Made by a program: the position numbers and the translations under genes. The notes beneath the pieces were generated by a model. That model made no database searches, was not told the origin of the DNA, and saw nothing but the letters and a program-made list of their open reading frames with translations. A stretch of 64,000 nt of DNA from Halichoerus grypus (taxonomy: Eukaryota > Chordata > Mammalia > Carnivora > Phocidae), in assembly GCF_964656455.1 (NCBI RefSeq), contig NC_135719.1:76107562-76171561 (forward strand). Direction: 5' to 3'. Position 1 is the stretch's first letter, and each line of letters opens with the position of its first letter. This document shows positions 44,105 to 60,246 of the stretch, piece after piece.

Positions 44105-44297
44105 CACTAGTGTTCAAACCTGACTGCATATGGAATCGCCTGGAGAGTTTTTGTTTTTGTTTTTGTTTTAAATATCAGTGCATTGGGCTCCCCTCCAGAA
44201 ACGCTGCTTTAATTGGTCTGGGATACAACCTAGGCATTGGGATTTTTCCAAAGCTCTCCAGGTGATCCTAACGTACAGTAAAATTTAAGAACCATTG
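44105..44297. mobile_element. MER5A-like DNA transposon remnant
   Basis: The stretch resembles the non-autonomous hAT-Charlie element MER5A (GTTCAAACCTGACTGCATAT, GGCATTGGGATTTTT, CCAGGTGATCCTAACG, TTAAGAACCATTG). Diverged and short; similar scraps may occur at about 17800-17880, 47540-47700 and 57600-57730. Confidence 0.65.
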
Positions 44298-45777
44298 TGT
44301 TAATGTAATTCCTGTATTTCCACAAGTAGGACCACTTTACAGATCAATAAAAGAAGCAAGTACTTGTGTGGTGTGATTTGAGGAGGCTCAGAACATCCCT
44401 TACCCCCAAATAGCGGTTCTCTTCTTCTGTACGATGTTTGGAAAACTACCTAGAAAATTTCATTTCTTTGAATACAGGCTTTGCAAGTTAAATGAGGATA
44501 ATTCCTCTGAGAAGGATAATACATTAAGTGGTTATCAGTTATTAACACCCTGGTACTCTTGGTTATCGGATTACTTTCCTTTATGGTGGTTGAGTAAGGG
44601 GTGGGGAGTGGGTGAGGTACACGGTGGGAGGCTCAAAGGTCACGAGGTTGAGGATTCCAGAGGAGTTCCAGGGATGGGAGGTATGACCAAAGGCTGTCTA
44701 TAGTCAAGGTGAGCTGATGATTTTATAACAAAAAGAGAACTTTGGTGTGAGATTTTGCAGGTCGGCGAAGATTGTGAACTGGATCAAATGGGCAAGTTGG
44801 GAGTCTGTGGTCTTGACAAATCCTTGGCTGACTATCAAAATACTGCAGTGAGTAATGAGTGAGTGATAGCTTCTTTCCAGTCTCACCCCAGGTCCAGAAA
44901 CAAGAGGCTTTCCATACCAGACTTGGATTTGGTGCCCAAAAGTGATCAGAAGGCAGCTAGGTAGACAAGAGCTAGAAAATCACAAAGGCCTCAGGGCTGG
45001 GTAATGCCTGAGCCTTGGCAAAAAAACAGAAACTGGCTGATTTCAGAGGGTCAAGATAGCAGGCAACCAGGAGAATCCAAATATGATTATGAAAGCAAGA
45101 AATAACCTTGAAAATAAGCACCAGATCTTATAGAAGATTCCTTTCAGGATAAATATCAATTCCACATAATTATCTTGACTATGGATATGAAGCACCAGGA
45201 TGAATCCAACTTTTAGCAGGAGCACAATGATATGGAAGACATGCAGGAAGGGTGCATGTGAGAACTAACTTCTATTCTCCCAGTTTAACAAATCTGCCAA
45301 GGGCCGGTCCTACCGCACGTGCATCTCCCTTGTCATTTCCTCATCTCCTTTATACAGCCTGGAAATGCACTCAGCTGGAAGTCCAGCTATATCCTGCTTG
45401 GCTGGGATGCTGGCTGGACGGCGACAATGAGAGTGTGAAAAGGTGGGGGTGCCCAGACCCCAGGCAGGCTCTTCTGCACTGTAGCTGAATGACTTTTGAG
45501 TAGTGTTGACTTAAAAGAAATCTCTTCCTGCAGGTTTAATAAGCCCCCCTGGGAAGCTCCTGATGTGAATGGGAATCACGACTTGACATGACGTGAAAGA
45601 TTATGTGTCAGCAGGGCTGATTCGATTCTAAATGGATGTTAATTTATTTGCTGTGATTCCACGCATCTGCTTTGGCCACAATGTCATATTACGTTAATCC
45701 CTGAGATGTTACTACACATAGGTATATTCTCTATATACAGGGTGGGTGGGGAATGGGGAATTTGTACATGTGAGTTT

Positions 45778-45840
45778 TAAAAAGGGAAATAAAAAAAAAT
45801 AAAAATAAAAAAATAAAAAATAAAAATAAAAAGGGAAATA
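45778..45840. repeat. A-rich (AAAAT)n tract between short direct repeats
   Basis: An AAAAT/AAAT-type tract is bounded by AAAAAGGGAAATA at 45779-45791 and again at 45828-45840. Confidence 0.85.
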
Positions 45841-46159
45841 TACCCTTTTGTTCAAAGGACTAACACACAGAAGATGTTCAATTTCCCCACTATTTAGATA
45901 CATGGTCTCCTGGGGCTAAGACACAGCTTCACATTTGGGACCATGAGATTGAGGAATAGTTCTGAAAGTAACAGGCTCTGGGAAGTCCTAAGCCACACAG
46001 CAAGCCACCATATTCAGGGCTACTTATAACTGTGGGTTGGACAGCTTTACTCCTACAGGAAACACTACTCTGTGATTTTTGTCTGGACAGCAAAAACAGA
46101 AGTACTTCCCTAAACATTTGGGCTGGGGCCTATATGTGGGTAAGGAAGCACAAAAGAAA

Positions 46160-46187
46160 AAAAAAAGAGAGAGAGAGAGAGAGAGAA
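46160..46187. repeat. A/GA-rich simple repeat
   Basis: An A run is followed by a (GA)n run of about ten units. No mobile element is visible around it. Confidence 0.85.
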
Positions 46188-48034
46188 ATCACTTCGCAGC
46201 AAAGAGGAGTAGATTTCATTGGCCACTTAGGTTTTTTAAGTCTCACAAGACAGGTTGGGTTTGCCCCCTCAGAAGAAAATTTGATGGTTTCATTAGGAAA
46301 CAGATGTATATAGGCCACTGGGGGAAATAAAGCTCAGTTAATCTTAGCTGTTTGTGAATGAAATGTGGAGGACTTTAACACAAAAGCCAATCCCAAACTG
46401 AACGCAGCCCCTTCTGAGCCACACAAATCCTGGAGGCTACAGACGCTGGCGCTTCCCAGAATCTGTGGTCAGCCTCCTGGGCTGCCTTGCCTCTCTGATG
46501 GGGCAGCGCAAGGCTTGCAAGCTCAGCAGCATTCCCTGGGTTAGTGCAGTGGGTGATGGGACCACAGTGAGTGAAAGCAGCACCAAGTGAGAGCAGGGGG
46601 CTGGTGGTTAGCAAAACAGCTTTCTAGTAAGGGGCACAGGTGGCCCCAGGTGTGAAGGGACTTTCCCTTAGCAAAAGGGAACCCCTTTCTCCTCTCAGTT
46701 TGAATGTAACTTATGATCACAGGGGAGCCAGGACCCACCTCTACTCAGGGAATGTGCTGGTTTCCCAAGTTGAGGAGAATAGACAGCCAGAGTAGCCACC
46801 CTACTCCTTCACTGAATTTAAGTCTCCACAATGCTAAAGACACTGTGGAAAGTACCATGACCTATATAAGGCGTTATCTTCTGCTCCCCGAGAATTTACA
46901 GTCCAGTGAAGGAGAGGCCAATAGATTCACTTTCCTTCTTACACCTTCGACAAAGTGCCTAGGGGGGTTTCCTTTACCAAATGTTTGAAGCTGCAAAGCT
47001 AACAGGTTCACCTGGGAATCTGTGGTTAAGAAGAGAATGAAATTCTAAGCACATATAAGATTAAGAGCAAATCCAGATACACCCATGTAGTAAAATGAAT
47101 CATTGTCAGTAACTCTCTATTCTCTCCTTATATTAGAATATTCATGCCCTTTGCTATGTGCCTTTACAGTTTTCTCCACTAATTGTAGAGAATATTTTTC
47201 CTGTTCTATTAATGGAAATTACTGTTTAGTAAGACATTGGCCTTTGCAAAGCCAACAATCCAGGTATTACTTTCCTTTATATATGTACTGGTTGGTATGT
47301 CCCCATGACCCAAACCAGTTTCATTCCCTTTTTCTTCTTCAAAGATCATATCTTCCATCCTTTGAAATTATTTGGTCTTCTCCTCTAGGACTCTTAAATA
47401 GCACTTTCTTCATAGTTTTTTCCTTACTTGTATAACTTTAAGCAATCCACCTAATCTGGGGGTCAATTTTAACATCTGTGAAACAGGTGATAGGATCTCC
47501 TGATTTCTAGGACCCTCTCTGCCCTAATACAGAAACAAGAATTCTCAACTTGTTATTGTTATCAGAGTCACTGGCAAGAATTAAATTAAAATGCAGGTAC
47601 TTAAACCTCACTTCCGTAGATTTTAATGTAGCAGATTTGGGGTGGACTCCAGTGTCTGTTATTTTAATGCATATCCCCCAAATGGTCTAATGTACAAGAA
47701 GGTTTATTCTATGAGCTCCATCGTTTTTCATCTAAAACCATGACTTTTGTAGAGGAAGATGAGTTTTAAATAAGAGCCAAAGGAACAAAATTCCCAGTTG
47801 ACTTAAATGGGGATCTTTGCTCAGAGGGTAATTGAGACAGTGAGAATCAGCTGGATGAGATAACGCTCTGAGGAAATTCAGAAGTGTCCGGCACTGCATA
47901 GAACCGCTCCATATTTAATGCAGCACTCTCGGGGCAAATTACTAATTGAATGTGGCGTTGATCAGGCTCAGAAAAGGAAATACAACATAGGAAGTAAAAC
48001 AACTTACGAGTGATTTTAAAAAAATAAAACAGCT

Positions 48035-48242
48035 CCGGGCACCTGGGTGGCTCGGTTGGTTGGGTGTCCAGCTCTTGATTTCAGCTCCGGTCATGATCTC
48101 AGGGTCCTGGGATCGGCTCCACGATGGGCTCCCCCTTCAGCTGGGGGTCTTCTTGGGGGTTCTCTCTCTCTCCCTTTCCCTCCACTCCTCTCCACTCGCA
48201 TTCTCTCTCTCTCTCTCTCAAATGAATAGATAAGTACTTTTT
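48035..48242 (+). mobile_element. Can-SINE
   Basis: A forward copy with head GGGCACCTGGGTGGCTCGG and a (CT)n-CAAATGAATAGATAAG tail. The duplication around AAATAAAACAG(C/T)TC lies at 48018-48034 and 48243-48259. It is the last SINE before GJD2. Confidence 0.93.
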
Positions 48243-49601
48243 AAAAAATAAAACAGTTCATTGTTTTCAAGGTGTGGAGGTGAGAAGGTTTTCATATAAA
48301 AACAGGCTACCAAATCTAACAGATGAGTCTTTTAAAATATGGGTTCTACGTGTAGATGTTTTTGTGTGTTTATATGTGTGTTACCATGTTGAATCTATAT
48401 GACATATTAAACTATTTTAAAATAACCAACTGATGTAGTCATAACTTAGTGTTTGAAAATTGCATTGTAAGAATATTTAAAATGTATTTCCTGCATTCTA
48501 TGGCCTTAGGATCATCATCTTCAGGGGTTTGGTAAAACCACATGTATAGAACATAATGATTTTGAGTCGTGCAGCTTATTTTAGGACATTTGAAGATGTT
48601 AGACAGATTTCCTATGGGACTGTCTCACTCATTCACCCCTGTCTAAGATACTTTACTCCAAAACTGTCTGCCAAAGGAAAGAATACAGGGAGCCAGGGTC
48701 TAAGGAAGCAGGAGGGAAGTCTGAGAAAACCCGAAGTCTGAGCCGGGGGATCACCATTCCATCTGGAAGCGGACTGGATAATAGGATATACATCCAGCCT
48801 TATCTTTGTGTCTCTTCTCTGCCCAGCAGGAAAGAAGGAGCACCTGCCTTAACCCTAATGTTCCACTTATACCCTAAACCCTTCCCAGTTTTAGTAGACT
48901 CTTTTACTTCTCTGCAGTGAAAAACTGCTTCCTTGGGGTAAAGGTGTCTGGCCTAGGAGAAATCTCTCTCATCCCTCTTGCACTGAATATTGAGTTGTGC
49001 CTTGAAAGTCATTTAACACAAAAGTGCAGTGTGAGTGGACTCGAGCCCATGCCTGGTACCCTTCCTCCCAGTCCCTGGGCCACCTGCTACCCAAACACCT
49101 TTGCTCTAGAACTGAAAGCTCATCATGGTGTGATTTATGTAATACACTTATGTGCTATGATCCTTGTGGATAATGAAGGCTCCTAGAATGAGTGAGCCAC
49201 CCTTTTACAAAGTTGTGTTTTTCAAAGGCTGACAGCCACTTACCCATTTTGCTTTGGGTACATTTATATGAATCACTCCCAACTACTGTGTCTCCCTATA
49301 CTGACCCCTGAGCTAATTAGCAGCCTGGTGTGATTGTTTCTATTTTGTAGCAACCAATTAAGCAGTTGCTCTGGATAGAACGGACAACAAAATGTAAATT
49401 TAAAGACAGAAACCAGGATCTGTTGGTTGAGAGGAGAAAGCCAAGACCAGATAAGCGAAGTGAAGATGGGCTGAGATTGTCAGCGGTTTTGTTTCTGATA
49501 GTAGAGTACTGGGCCTCCTTAAATTCAGATTCAGACCAAGGTTAACCTGAGAAGTACCCCCATTAGCAAATAATAAACACATAAACAAACAAATAAATAG
49601 A

Positions 49602-49620
49602 TTTTTTTTTTTTTTTTTTT
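49602..49620. repeat. T19 homopolymer
   Basis: Nineteen T residues follow an A-rich AAACAAACAAATAAATAG stretch. No SINE body is attached. Confidence 0.9.
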
Positions 49621-49949
49621 AAATAGCAGAGCATCTGCGTTTGTGCTGGGAGAAACCAGACCTTAAATCGTGGCCACCCACCTGCTCACGCGAGGCACTT
49701 CCTAGGTATAGACTTGTTGTGTCCAGACCCCTTCCTCAGAAGCAGCTTCCCACCTGCATTTAAGCTTTGGCCTAAATGGACTCTCCTCAGCCTTCCTCAC
49801 CCCAGCATCGGACCCACGGAGGCACCGAACTGCAGGCTCATTCTCCGCCACTCAGTCCTCTCTAACGGAGATTTAAAAGTGTCCTACCGTCGCTCCCACT
49901 CACCTTCCCCCAACCAGCATCCCCATTTAGAGAGGGAATTTTAGTGGTC

Positions 49950-52785
<2,836 letters not shown>

Positions 52786-54159
52786 AGGGGCAGGTTTGGG
52801 GAAGGCCTGGGGAATGAAAAGGAGCCCCGAGGCAGATGACTGCTCAGAGAGTGACTGCATCTGCCCTCATTTACTATTGAGATGTAGGACAAGACTGGAT
52901 AAGAGAAGACCTTGCATCAATGGGAGAGGAGAGAAAGTAGAACCATTACCACACGTCACACCATTGGTTCCAACAGAAACCATCAGGTTAGAGTGAGGAG
53001 AAGGATGAGTGGGGCTTCTTTGGGCCCTCTTCATTTATGGCCCAGTCTGATCCTAATAACAGTGTACTTGAACAGCTACCAAGTAGGACTTAGCTCTGCT
53101 GAGCTCTATATCCTGGTGAACGGTGTGAGACAAATACTTCATTGGTACAAAATTTGTGACCTATCTCAACACAACCCTTCATCCCGGGCTGCAGGACAAA
53201 CATCCTTGAGGCATCTTCCATGTACCTACCCCGTCAGCATGCCCCTCTCCCTCAACCCAGGATAGCATGCCAGCTTTTTTTTTCTGAATCTGGCCTTACA
53301 GTAGACCTAATATGGTTTATCTGCAAGCTAGAGGGAATTACAGGGGGTGCTTTTTGGAGAATGGCCATGGCAGAGGTTTGCATTAAAGCTCCATCTGACT
53401 AGCCCTTAGTCATTATGAAAACCTTCGGAATGTCTCAGTATTTCCAATTTTCTAACTCAAACTGCACTGGTGCTGTTTCTTAGGGGCAGGGGTTGGGTGG
53501 GAGGGAGGGGATTGCAATATGCAGCTATAACACTTCTGTGAAATGGTTGTTGCACTGTTAGGCATGTGGTTATGAGCTTTGGGATATTTCTGCCTTCCAG
53601 CTTGTGGACTTTGGCTAGCATTAAAAATATTTTGTCGCTGTTGTTAATATCAAGGGTGTCTACTTGAGCCACAGAATTTCTAACTGGTGTATTTCACTCA
53701 TTTTCTTACATAGTTTCATTCTGCAACACAGCTGCACTTCATTTTGCCATGGTTTGAATTTACCTGTGTGCTCACACCAGAGACCTTAATCAGCCCATGT
53801 GAATCCCAATTTATTATTTTATCAGTTATTTCTGCAACACACACACGAGCCCTAGCTTGAGAAACCTGGAATGAAACACTATTGGCTAACGTGTGTTTAC
53901 TGATGTTTATTTGAGACATATACCAAAGGTTCAAAAACCTATTTCTTCGGACTGTGAATATGTTTCCTTCTCTTTGCTCTTATTTATTTAAGTGCCATAC
54001 ACTACCTTTCACATCCACTGTGTATTTAGTTCAAGCATTGGCCAAGAATAATATTTGGATAATTGCTTTTATGAAGCCCTCTATTTCCTTTGCGTTATCA
54101 TTTATGATTTTTGATTTAGGTATGGACATGATGTAACACACAACTGAGGATTTGTTTAA

Positions 54160-54165
54160 AATAAA
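54160..54165 (+). terminator. GJD2: GJD2 poly(A) signal AATAAA
   Basis: AATAAA within TTTAAAATAAAGTTCTTGCC, followed by a T-rich downstream element. A second AATAAA at 54466-54471 could be an alternative distal site. Confidence 0.8.
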
Positions 54166-54639
54166 GTTCTTGCCTTTTTTTGTAACCTGGGAAGAGTCTG
54201 CATTTTTCTATTTTGATTGGGGTTTCTATTTATTTAAATACATGTTCACAAATGTTTTGTTGCATGTTCAAAAGAGCAGAACATCGGGGGCAGGAAGTGA
54301 GGAATGGATGACCGATAAAGTCCAATCAGCCACTAACACATGAGAAGAGGCTGGTACATTTTGGAATGCTTAGAAGAGTGTGATGAGACATTCAGATAGT
54401 AGTATTTACTAAGTCCTTTCCATTGTAGCCCAAGATTTCTCTGCTTGTCTAGGGATCTTTCTTGTAATAAAATGCCGATACTCTATCCTATTAGCTCATT
54501 CCAGGAGTAGAATATTTTTTTCCTCTCCATAGTTATTTTCTGCCATGGCTTGTCACATCTGGCAGGTATGCTGTGCTCCCCATCATCTCTTTAAGGCCTG
54601 ATGGTTAAAATGATGCTAACATCATAGTCAAACAGAACG

Positions 54640-54855
54640 TTCTAGACCAGCACTGCCCAATATAAATTTGTGAAATGATGGAAATTTCTACTCTGTGTTG
54701 CTCAATATGGGAACAACTAGCTACATGTGGCTATTGAGCTCTTAAAGTGTGGCTAGTATAACTGATGGACTGAATTTCTCACTTTATTTAATCTTAATTA
54801 ATTTAAATAGTCATATATGGTTAGTTGCTACTGTCTTATACAGCACCGTTTTAGA
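54640..54855. mobile_element. Non-autonomous hAT-type DNA transposon remnant
   Basis: The block has inverted-repeat-like ends (CCAGCACTGCCCAATAT at the left, CTTATACAGCACCG at the right) and internal blocks such as AGCTACATGTGGCTATTGAG. This is the look of a mammal-wide Charlie-group MER element. The exact family was not assigned. Confidence 0.65.
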
Positions 54856-55753
54856 CTTTCAGTCAATCATTTCTTGTTGGGTTCTTTCAAAGGACACTGA
54901 TCCTCTGCTTATAGGTCATAAGATATTGCTTTTTAGTCACACATTTCACTATGATTTTTGGCATCTTCTCTCTACATGTGGTCCCATTAGCTCAGTAGGC
55001 TAATGTTCTTCCTCCAGTACTTTAATGCTATTCACCTTATTCCAGTGAGCACTTGGTCTGAACATTGTGAAGCAACATGGAATTTCCTGGATGATTGTTT
55101 TCCAAATACAATTGTGGCACCCTTTAATGATAGCAGAGCAGATGCCAATTTTAGAATGAAAATATGTTTATTTCAACCTATAGGTTTCCATCTGTAGTAT
55201 AAATAGGCAGTTGAAAATGATTATCCTTGAGTAAAGAAACAGATCCTCCTCTGTTTTCTGTTTGGTGAGCTAAAAATGTTTTAAGACACCTCCCAGAGAT
55301 AGAGGAAGAGTGTTGTTTGAGAGCTCTTAGCATATGCTTGGGTGTGAAAGAAGTAGGAATCTGTGTGGAAAACAAGGGCTGTTGTATTTATGCTGTGATA
55401 TAAGATTAGAAGAACGATAGTGTATCAGTGGGGCTGATCTATTTCAGTTCTTTGATGTTTCCAAACACCCACAAATGGAAAGATTATTAATTCACTTGTC
55501 AGAAGTTGGGGGTGGGGAATACAACTTCCTCTGGGCATATAGAGTCATCCCTCAGAATGACTGATGTATGTCAGTTTGATTCTGTTGCTTTCTACTTAAT
55601 GAAGAAAATATACTGATGATTTGATGGTTCACATAGCTGTGTGATGGATGTGACCTTAATCTAGATGTACTTTGTGAGAGGACAGCACCAATATATTCTC
55701 TTAGATTTAAGAGCCTTTTGGTGAACTGCAGGCCCTTTTGGCCTGTGTATGAG

Positions 55754-55802
55754 AGAGTGTGTGTGTGTGTGCGTGCGGAGGCATGCACGCGCACGCGCAC
55801 AC
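55754..55802. repeat. GT- and GCAC-type alternating repeat
   Basis: A short (GT)n run is followed by GCACGCGCACGCGCACAC. The alternating purine-pyrimidine composition could favour Z-DNA. Confidence 0.75.
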
Positions 55803-56088
55803 TAATGCGCACGTTGGTAGGGATAATGGGTGCCAATGTATGAACTGGATTTAAAAATTTGGAGAATACCCTGGACAGACTGAAGTTATTTAGTCTGGGA
55901 AAAGAAAAGCTGAAAAATTCAGAATTTATAATTTTTAAATCTCAGATATTTAAAGGATTAAAAAAATGAGGGATAACAGCTGCACTCTCTAGCCTCTGAG
56001 GACAGAGACAAAGGACTATATTTAAAATTGAGGGTGCAGGAAGTTAGAAAAGGACCAGAAAGAACATGGTTTCTCCTTTACCTCTCCC

Positions 56089-56318
56089 TTTTTTTTTTTT
56101 TTTTTTTTTGAGAGAGAGAGTGAGCACGGGGTGGGGGGGAGCTGAGGAGGCGGGTTGGGGCAAAGGGAGAGGGAGAGAGAGAACCCCAAGCAGGCTCCAT
56201 GCCCGGAGAGGAGCCCCAATCGGGGCTTGATGCTGGGCTTGATCTCATGACCCCGAGATCATGACCTGAGCTGCAATCAAGAGTCAGTCAGTTCACTGAC
56301 TGAACCACCCAAGAGACC
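56089..56318 (-). mobile_element. Can-SINE, diverged
   Basis: A T20-type tail leads into GAGAGAGAGAGTGAGCACGG, and the element ends in a decayed head (GAACCACCCAAGAGACCC). A GGGCTTGATGCTGGGCTTGAT duplication lies inside. No clear target-site duplication beyond CCTTTTTTTT. Confidence 0.88.
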
Positions 56319-56864
56319 CTGCCTTTTTTTTTTCTAAGACTGTTCCTTCTGCAGGGAATACTTGTCCCACCACCTACTTTCACTGAATGTTCCTGTTCAC
56401 CCATTAAAAACCAGCTTGGGTGTCCACTTACACAGGAACCCGTACTAAACTCTTCTCCAGGCTGGCTTAGTGACCTTGCACTGAGCCTTCATAAAAGTCA
56501 GTGTTAAGAGCTGCATGGAGATGAGACACTTCTCAATCAGTATGTGGCTCCTTGATGGTAGGAACTGGGCCTTACACACGGCAGCCGTATGTGACATTTA
56601 TTGTCAGTCTTCCATCTGGGAACGGTCTTATAGACTCAGAGTGTATGAAAACTAAAAACATCCTGTGAAGACATGAAGTCAAGTCCTTTATGATGTGGTT
56701 GAAGAACCCCAATAATCTAAAATCAATACAGTGGGTTTCTTGGAAAATGGTATGATCATTCATCTTGGAGGATTGGAATATTTAAGAAATGGTATTTAGA
56801 TTGGTTTTACTTTCTTTATATTTTGCCAAGTGTGTTTTTTTGTTTGTTGTTTTGGTGGGTTTTT

Positions 56865-57262
56865 TGTTTATTTATTGCTGCTGCTACCATAACAAAATAT
56901 TATAGACTCGATGGCTCAGATAACAAAAATGTATTTTCTCACAGTTCTGAGAGGCTAGATGTCCAAGATCAAGGTATCAACAGGTTTGATTTTTTCCAAA
57001 GGCCTCTGTCCTTGGTTTGCAGGTGGCCCCCTTGTTGTGTATTTTTGCATCACATGGTCCTTCCTCAATGCACATGGGTGAATCCCTGATGTCTCTCTGT
57101 GGGTCTAAATTTTCTCGTCTTATGAGGACACTAGTCAGATTAGATGAGGGCAGACCCCAATGGCCTCATTTTAACTTAATCACCTCTTGAAAGGCCCTAT
57201 CTCAAAATACAGTCACATTCTGACCTGGGGGAACACAATTCAGCCTATAATACTAAGTGTTT
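56865..57262. mobile_element. Ancient interspersed repeat, family not assigned
   Basis: The block runs from GCTGCTGCTACCATAACAAA to AACACAATTCAGCCTATAAT, wording that I recognise from a widespread, old mammalian repeat. I cannot say with confidence whether it is LTR- or DNA-transposon-derived. Confidence 0.5.
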
Positions 57263-58966
57263 TCAAACTTCTAGGTACCCTTATGGTTAGAGGGGCTGTA
57301 TAATTTATTGCACAAAAAGGGATACCTTAGAGAAGGAAAAGGGGCAGGATAGCTGATTGAATGGCAAGCCAGACAATGGGTGTAAACTGGATCTGTCCTG
57401 AGCAAACCAAGACGTGTGGATACCTCATTTAAGACAATAAACGGCCATTGAGCTCCTGTTCCAGGGCCTGGAAGCCTGGAGATAATAATAACCTGCCTCG
57501 GCTCTTGAGAAGGGCTGTTGAAGCTACATCTCCAACAAAAAGATGAAAATTTATGTCAATAATAATGGGAAACTAGTATTTTAAAAAAAAACCAATGCCT
57601 TTGGTCCATTCCTGACCACCTGGATTAAAATCTCCAATGCAGGAGCCTAGCCATGAAGATTTTTTTTATTTTCCATACCCAGGGGATTCTAATGCGTGTT
57701 CAGGGCTGAAAACAACTTAGAGACTTGAGCATAAAATGATGAGAATCAGATATTTGGAGGGGAAATTAGGAAGGGAGGAAAAGGGCAGTATGAGGTTCTC
57801 CCAACAGAGCCGCCCTTGTTTATGTTGTATGTGAAGTTAGTGAGGAAAAGTTATAGATGGAAGACTAACAACAATTCTCAAGTCTTCTGGAGTGGAAGCA
57901 GTGGCCATGGTCATGAGAGGGCCTGACTGAGGGTAAATCCTGGAGTCAACAGAGGAGAAGGAGCCCAGGATGGAGGTCAGAATAGAGCTGGCTAGCAGAA
58001 GATAGTTGCAAAGTGGTATCATAAAGTTAAGGGGGGCAGAATCTCCAGGAAGAAGATCTGCTATTCCTTCAATTCAATTTATAAAATAGCTAAATAAAAG
58101 CTAGATAAAAGCCTCGAGAAACTCCATTAGATTTGGTGAGTGAGTGGGCTGTGAGAAAGTAGAAAGAGTGAGCACAGACTATCCTTTGCCTGAGCTAATT
58201 CCAGATCTCCTGCAGCTTTGATGGAAGCAATTAAAATTCGAGCAGACAAAGGGTAAATCGTCAGTCCTGTCTCAGCTAGGGCTCTGATATTCGGGCAGGC
58301 ATGGCCAGCCAGCTCTGTCACCACTCAAAGCCTATGTTCATTTAGAAGATTATTGCACACCAGCTAGATCGACCTGGTGGAACCAAACCCAAATGAGTAG
58401 TTGTGGCTAAAATGTACTCAGCTTTGAGCCTTGAGGGCTGTAGGCAAGGTCAGTGCATAAATCTGGAGATCTCTGAGGGACACGGATGCCAAGTATCAGT
58501 GCATTACTGTTGTGAATCAGATCCATTATTCACCCAGGCCAGTGTTCTAAGTCTCTGACAACCGTGGCAGATGGAGTCGTGTAGAATGGACCGGTTCTCT
58601 CTGGCTCCAAAGACCATGGATGCTCTCTCAAACATCTTTATTTAACTTAATAAATAAAGGATCTATTCTCTATAATTACACTCCAAATCCCAAGTTCCCA
58701 ACCCCTTCCTTGAAAGTCCCAATCTCCAAAACCAACAAGCAATAGAAAGTTATTCAATCCAATTCAGTGCTTTCTTGAACTTTAAGGGTGCGCAAGGGCC
58801 TGGACCAGATGTTAAAGGACATATAGACAGGTGTGGTGCACTTCCTACCCTCACAGGACCTGCAGCCTACCTGAGCAAAATGCGACAACTTCATGAGACA
58901 GAGTTTGAACTGTGCCTTACTCAAGGCTCAAAGTATTCTGAGATCCAAGGAGGGAGACATCACATC

Positions 58967-58968
<2 letters not shown>

Positions 58969-59010
<42 letters not shown>
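58969..59010. repeat. (GT)21 microsatellite
   Basis: An uninterrupted run of 42 bases, by chance the same length as the run in ACTC1. It is intergenic. Confidence 0.97.
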
Positions 59011-59013
<3 letters not shown>

Positions 59014-60246
59014 GGTAGGGGGTGTGGAGCAGAAAAACTTCACCAAGATGACACTGTAATGGGTCTCCTGGAAGAAGAGAGAAGTAGGTAGGGACCAATA
59101 TAAATGTTCTCCTCTGGCAGAGAAGCTTGAGGATATATGTGGAGGACTGGGGGATTTTGTTTTTGCCTGGATTTCACAGAGAAGTAGTGGGAGGTGGGTT
59201 TGGGAAATGAGCAAACTGTATTATACACCAAACAGAGAGCGCCACAGTGAATCAGGTAGACTATGTGAAGGGCCCCTCCCTTTCAACAATACTCCTTAAT
59301 GTCATCATTTTAAGCACTTCCAGGTCCCCAGGCATCAGCCACACTGTTTCTGTCTGACGATGCAGAGATCCCATTTCAGGATCAGCTTTGATTTGGAAAA
59401 CACATTTCAATCTCAAACAGTAAGGGATTGGAGCAAATATCGAGGGTGATGGTTGGGGATTTGGCAGCATGGCCCCATTAACATTAGTGGGGGTTAGTCT
59501 GCTAAATCCCAGACACAGAACAGAATCCTTATGTTTATTCACCAACAGTGACCTTTCTGCTGTAAATTGATACAATATTTCAGAATCACTTAGAACTGGT
59601 TAAGCTTTGTAGCATCTCCCTCTCCTAAAAGGGAAATCTTTCTGAAAATTGCTGCCGTGCGCACTGAAATATCTGTATTTTTGGGTAACTCTGGCCAGTA
59701 GTAACATATGGGCACCTAAATATAGATTTGGTGAATGTTGATACCTCTGAGACATTTGATCTAGGGAACTTTACCTGTTATACCTGTCTCCAGGTAGCTG
59801 CCAAGTTTTTTGCAAATGATTATTTTTTTTAAAAAATTCTCCCTTTTTTCGTAATTTTCTTCTTTCTTCCCTCCATATTTTTATTTTCCAATGACAATAA
59901 GAGAAAAAATCACTGAAGGCTTTTCATGTGAAATCTGAATGGTCTAAAGATTTCTATTCATGATCTTAATAATAGCAAATATGTGTTAATTATATCCCCT
60001 CTTACTCCTTACAACAGCCCTGGAAGGAGAATGCTAAGTATGATCACACCCATTTTTCAGTTAAGGGAACCAAATGTAGGTGTTAAATCAACTTGCCTAG
60101 GTTATACAGCCAGTCCATGGTGTACCTAGATTCCAGCCCAGGCAGTGTGATATTGAAGTCATGTTTTAATAGTTTATGACGCTACATCCAAGAAAGCTCT
60201 GCTAGATGAGGTCTCAGGAAACCTGACTCATTGGTCTGATGGTTTT

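Larger units (their letters stand above)
24180..49900. other. ACTC1-GJD2 intergenic interval
   Basis: About 25.7 kb separate the ACTC1 poly(A) signal from the GJD2 CpG island. I see no protein-coding gene or structured RNA gene in it. It holds the SINEs, L1, LTR-like, DNA-transposon and simple-repeat features listed separately, plus MIR/L2-like scraps near 31.70-31.86, 32.39-32.44, 39.83-40.13, 41.43-41.80, 42.59-42.78 and 47.43-47.54 kb. The blocks 28.2-30.0, 31.9-33.1, 36.2-38.0, 42.0-43.3, 44.3-45.7 and 45.9-48.0 kb look mostly non-repetitive to me. They could hold regulatory elements, but I cannot show it. Confidence 0.6.
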
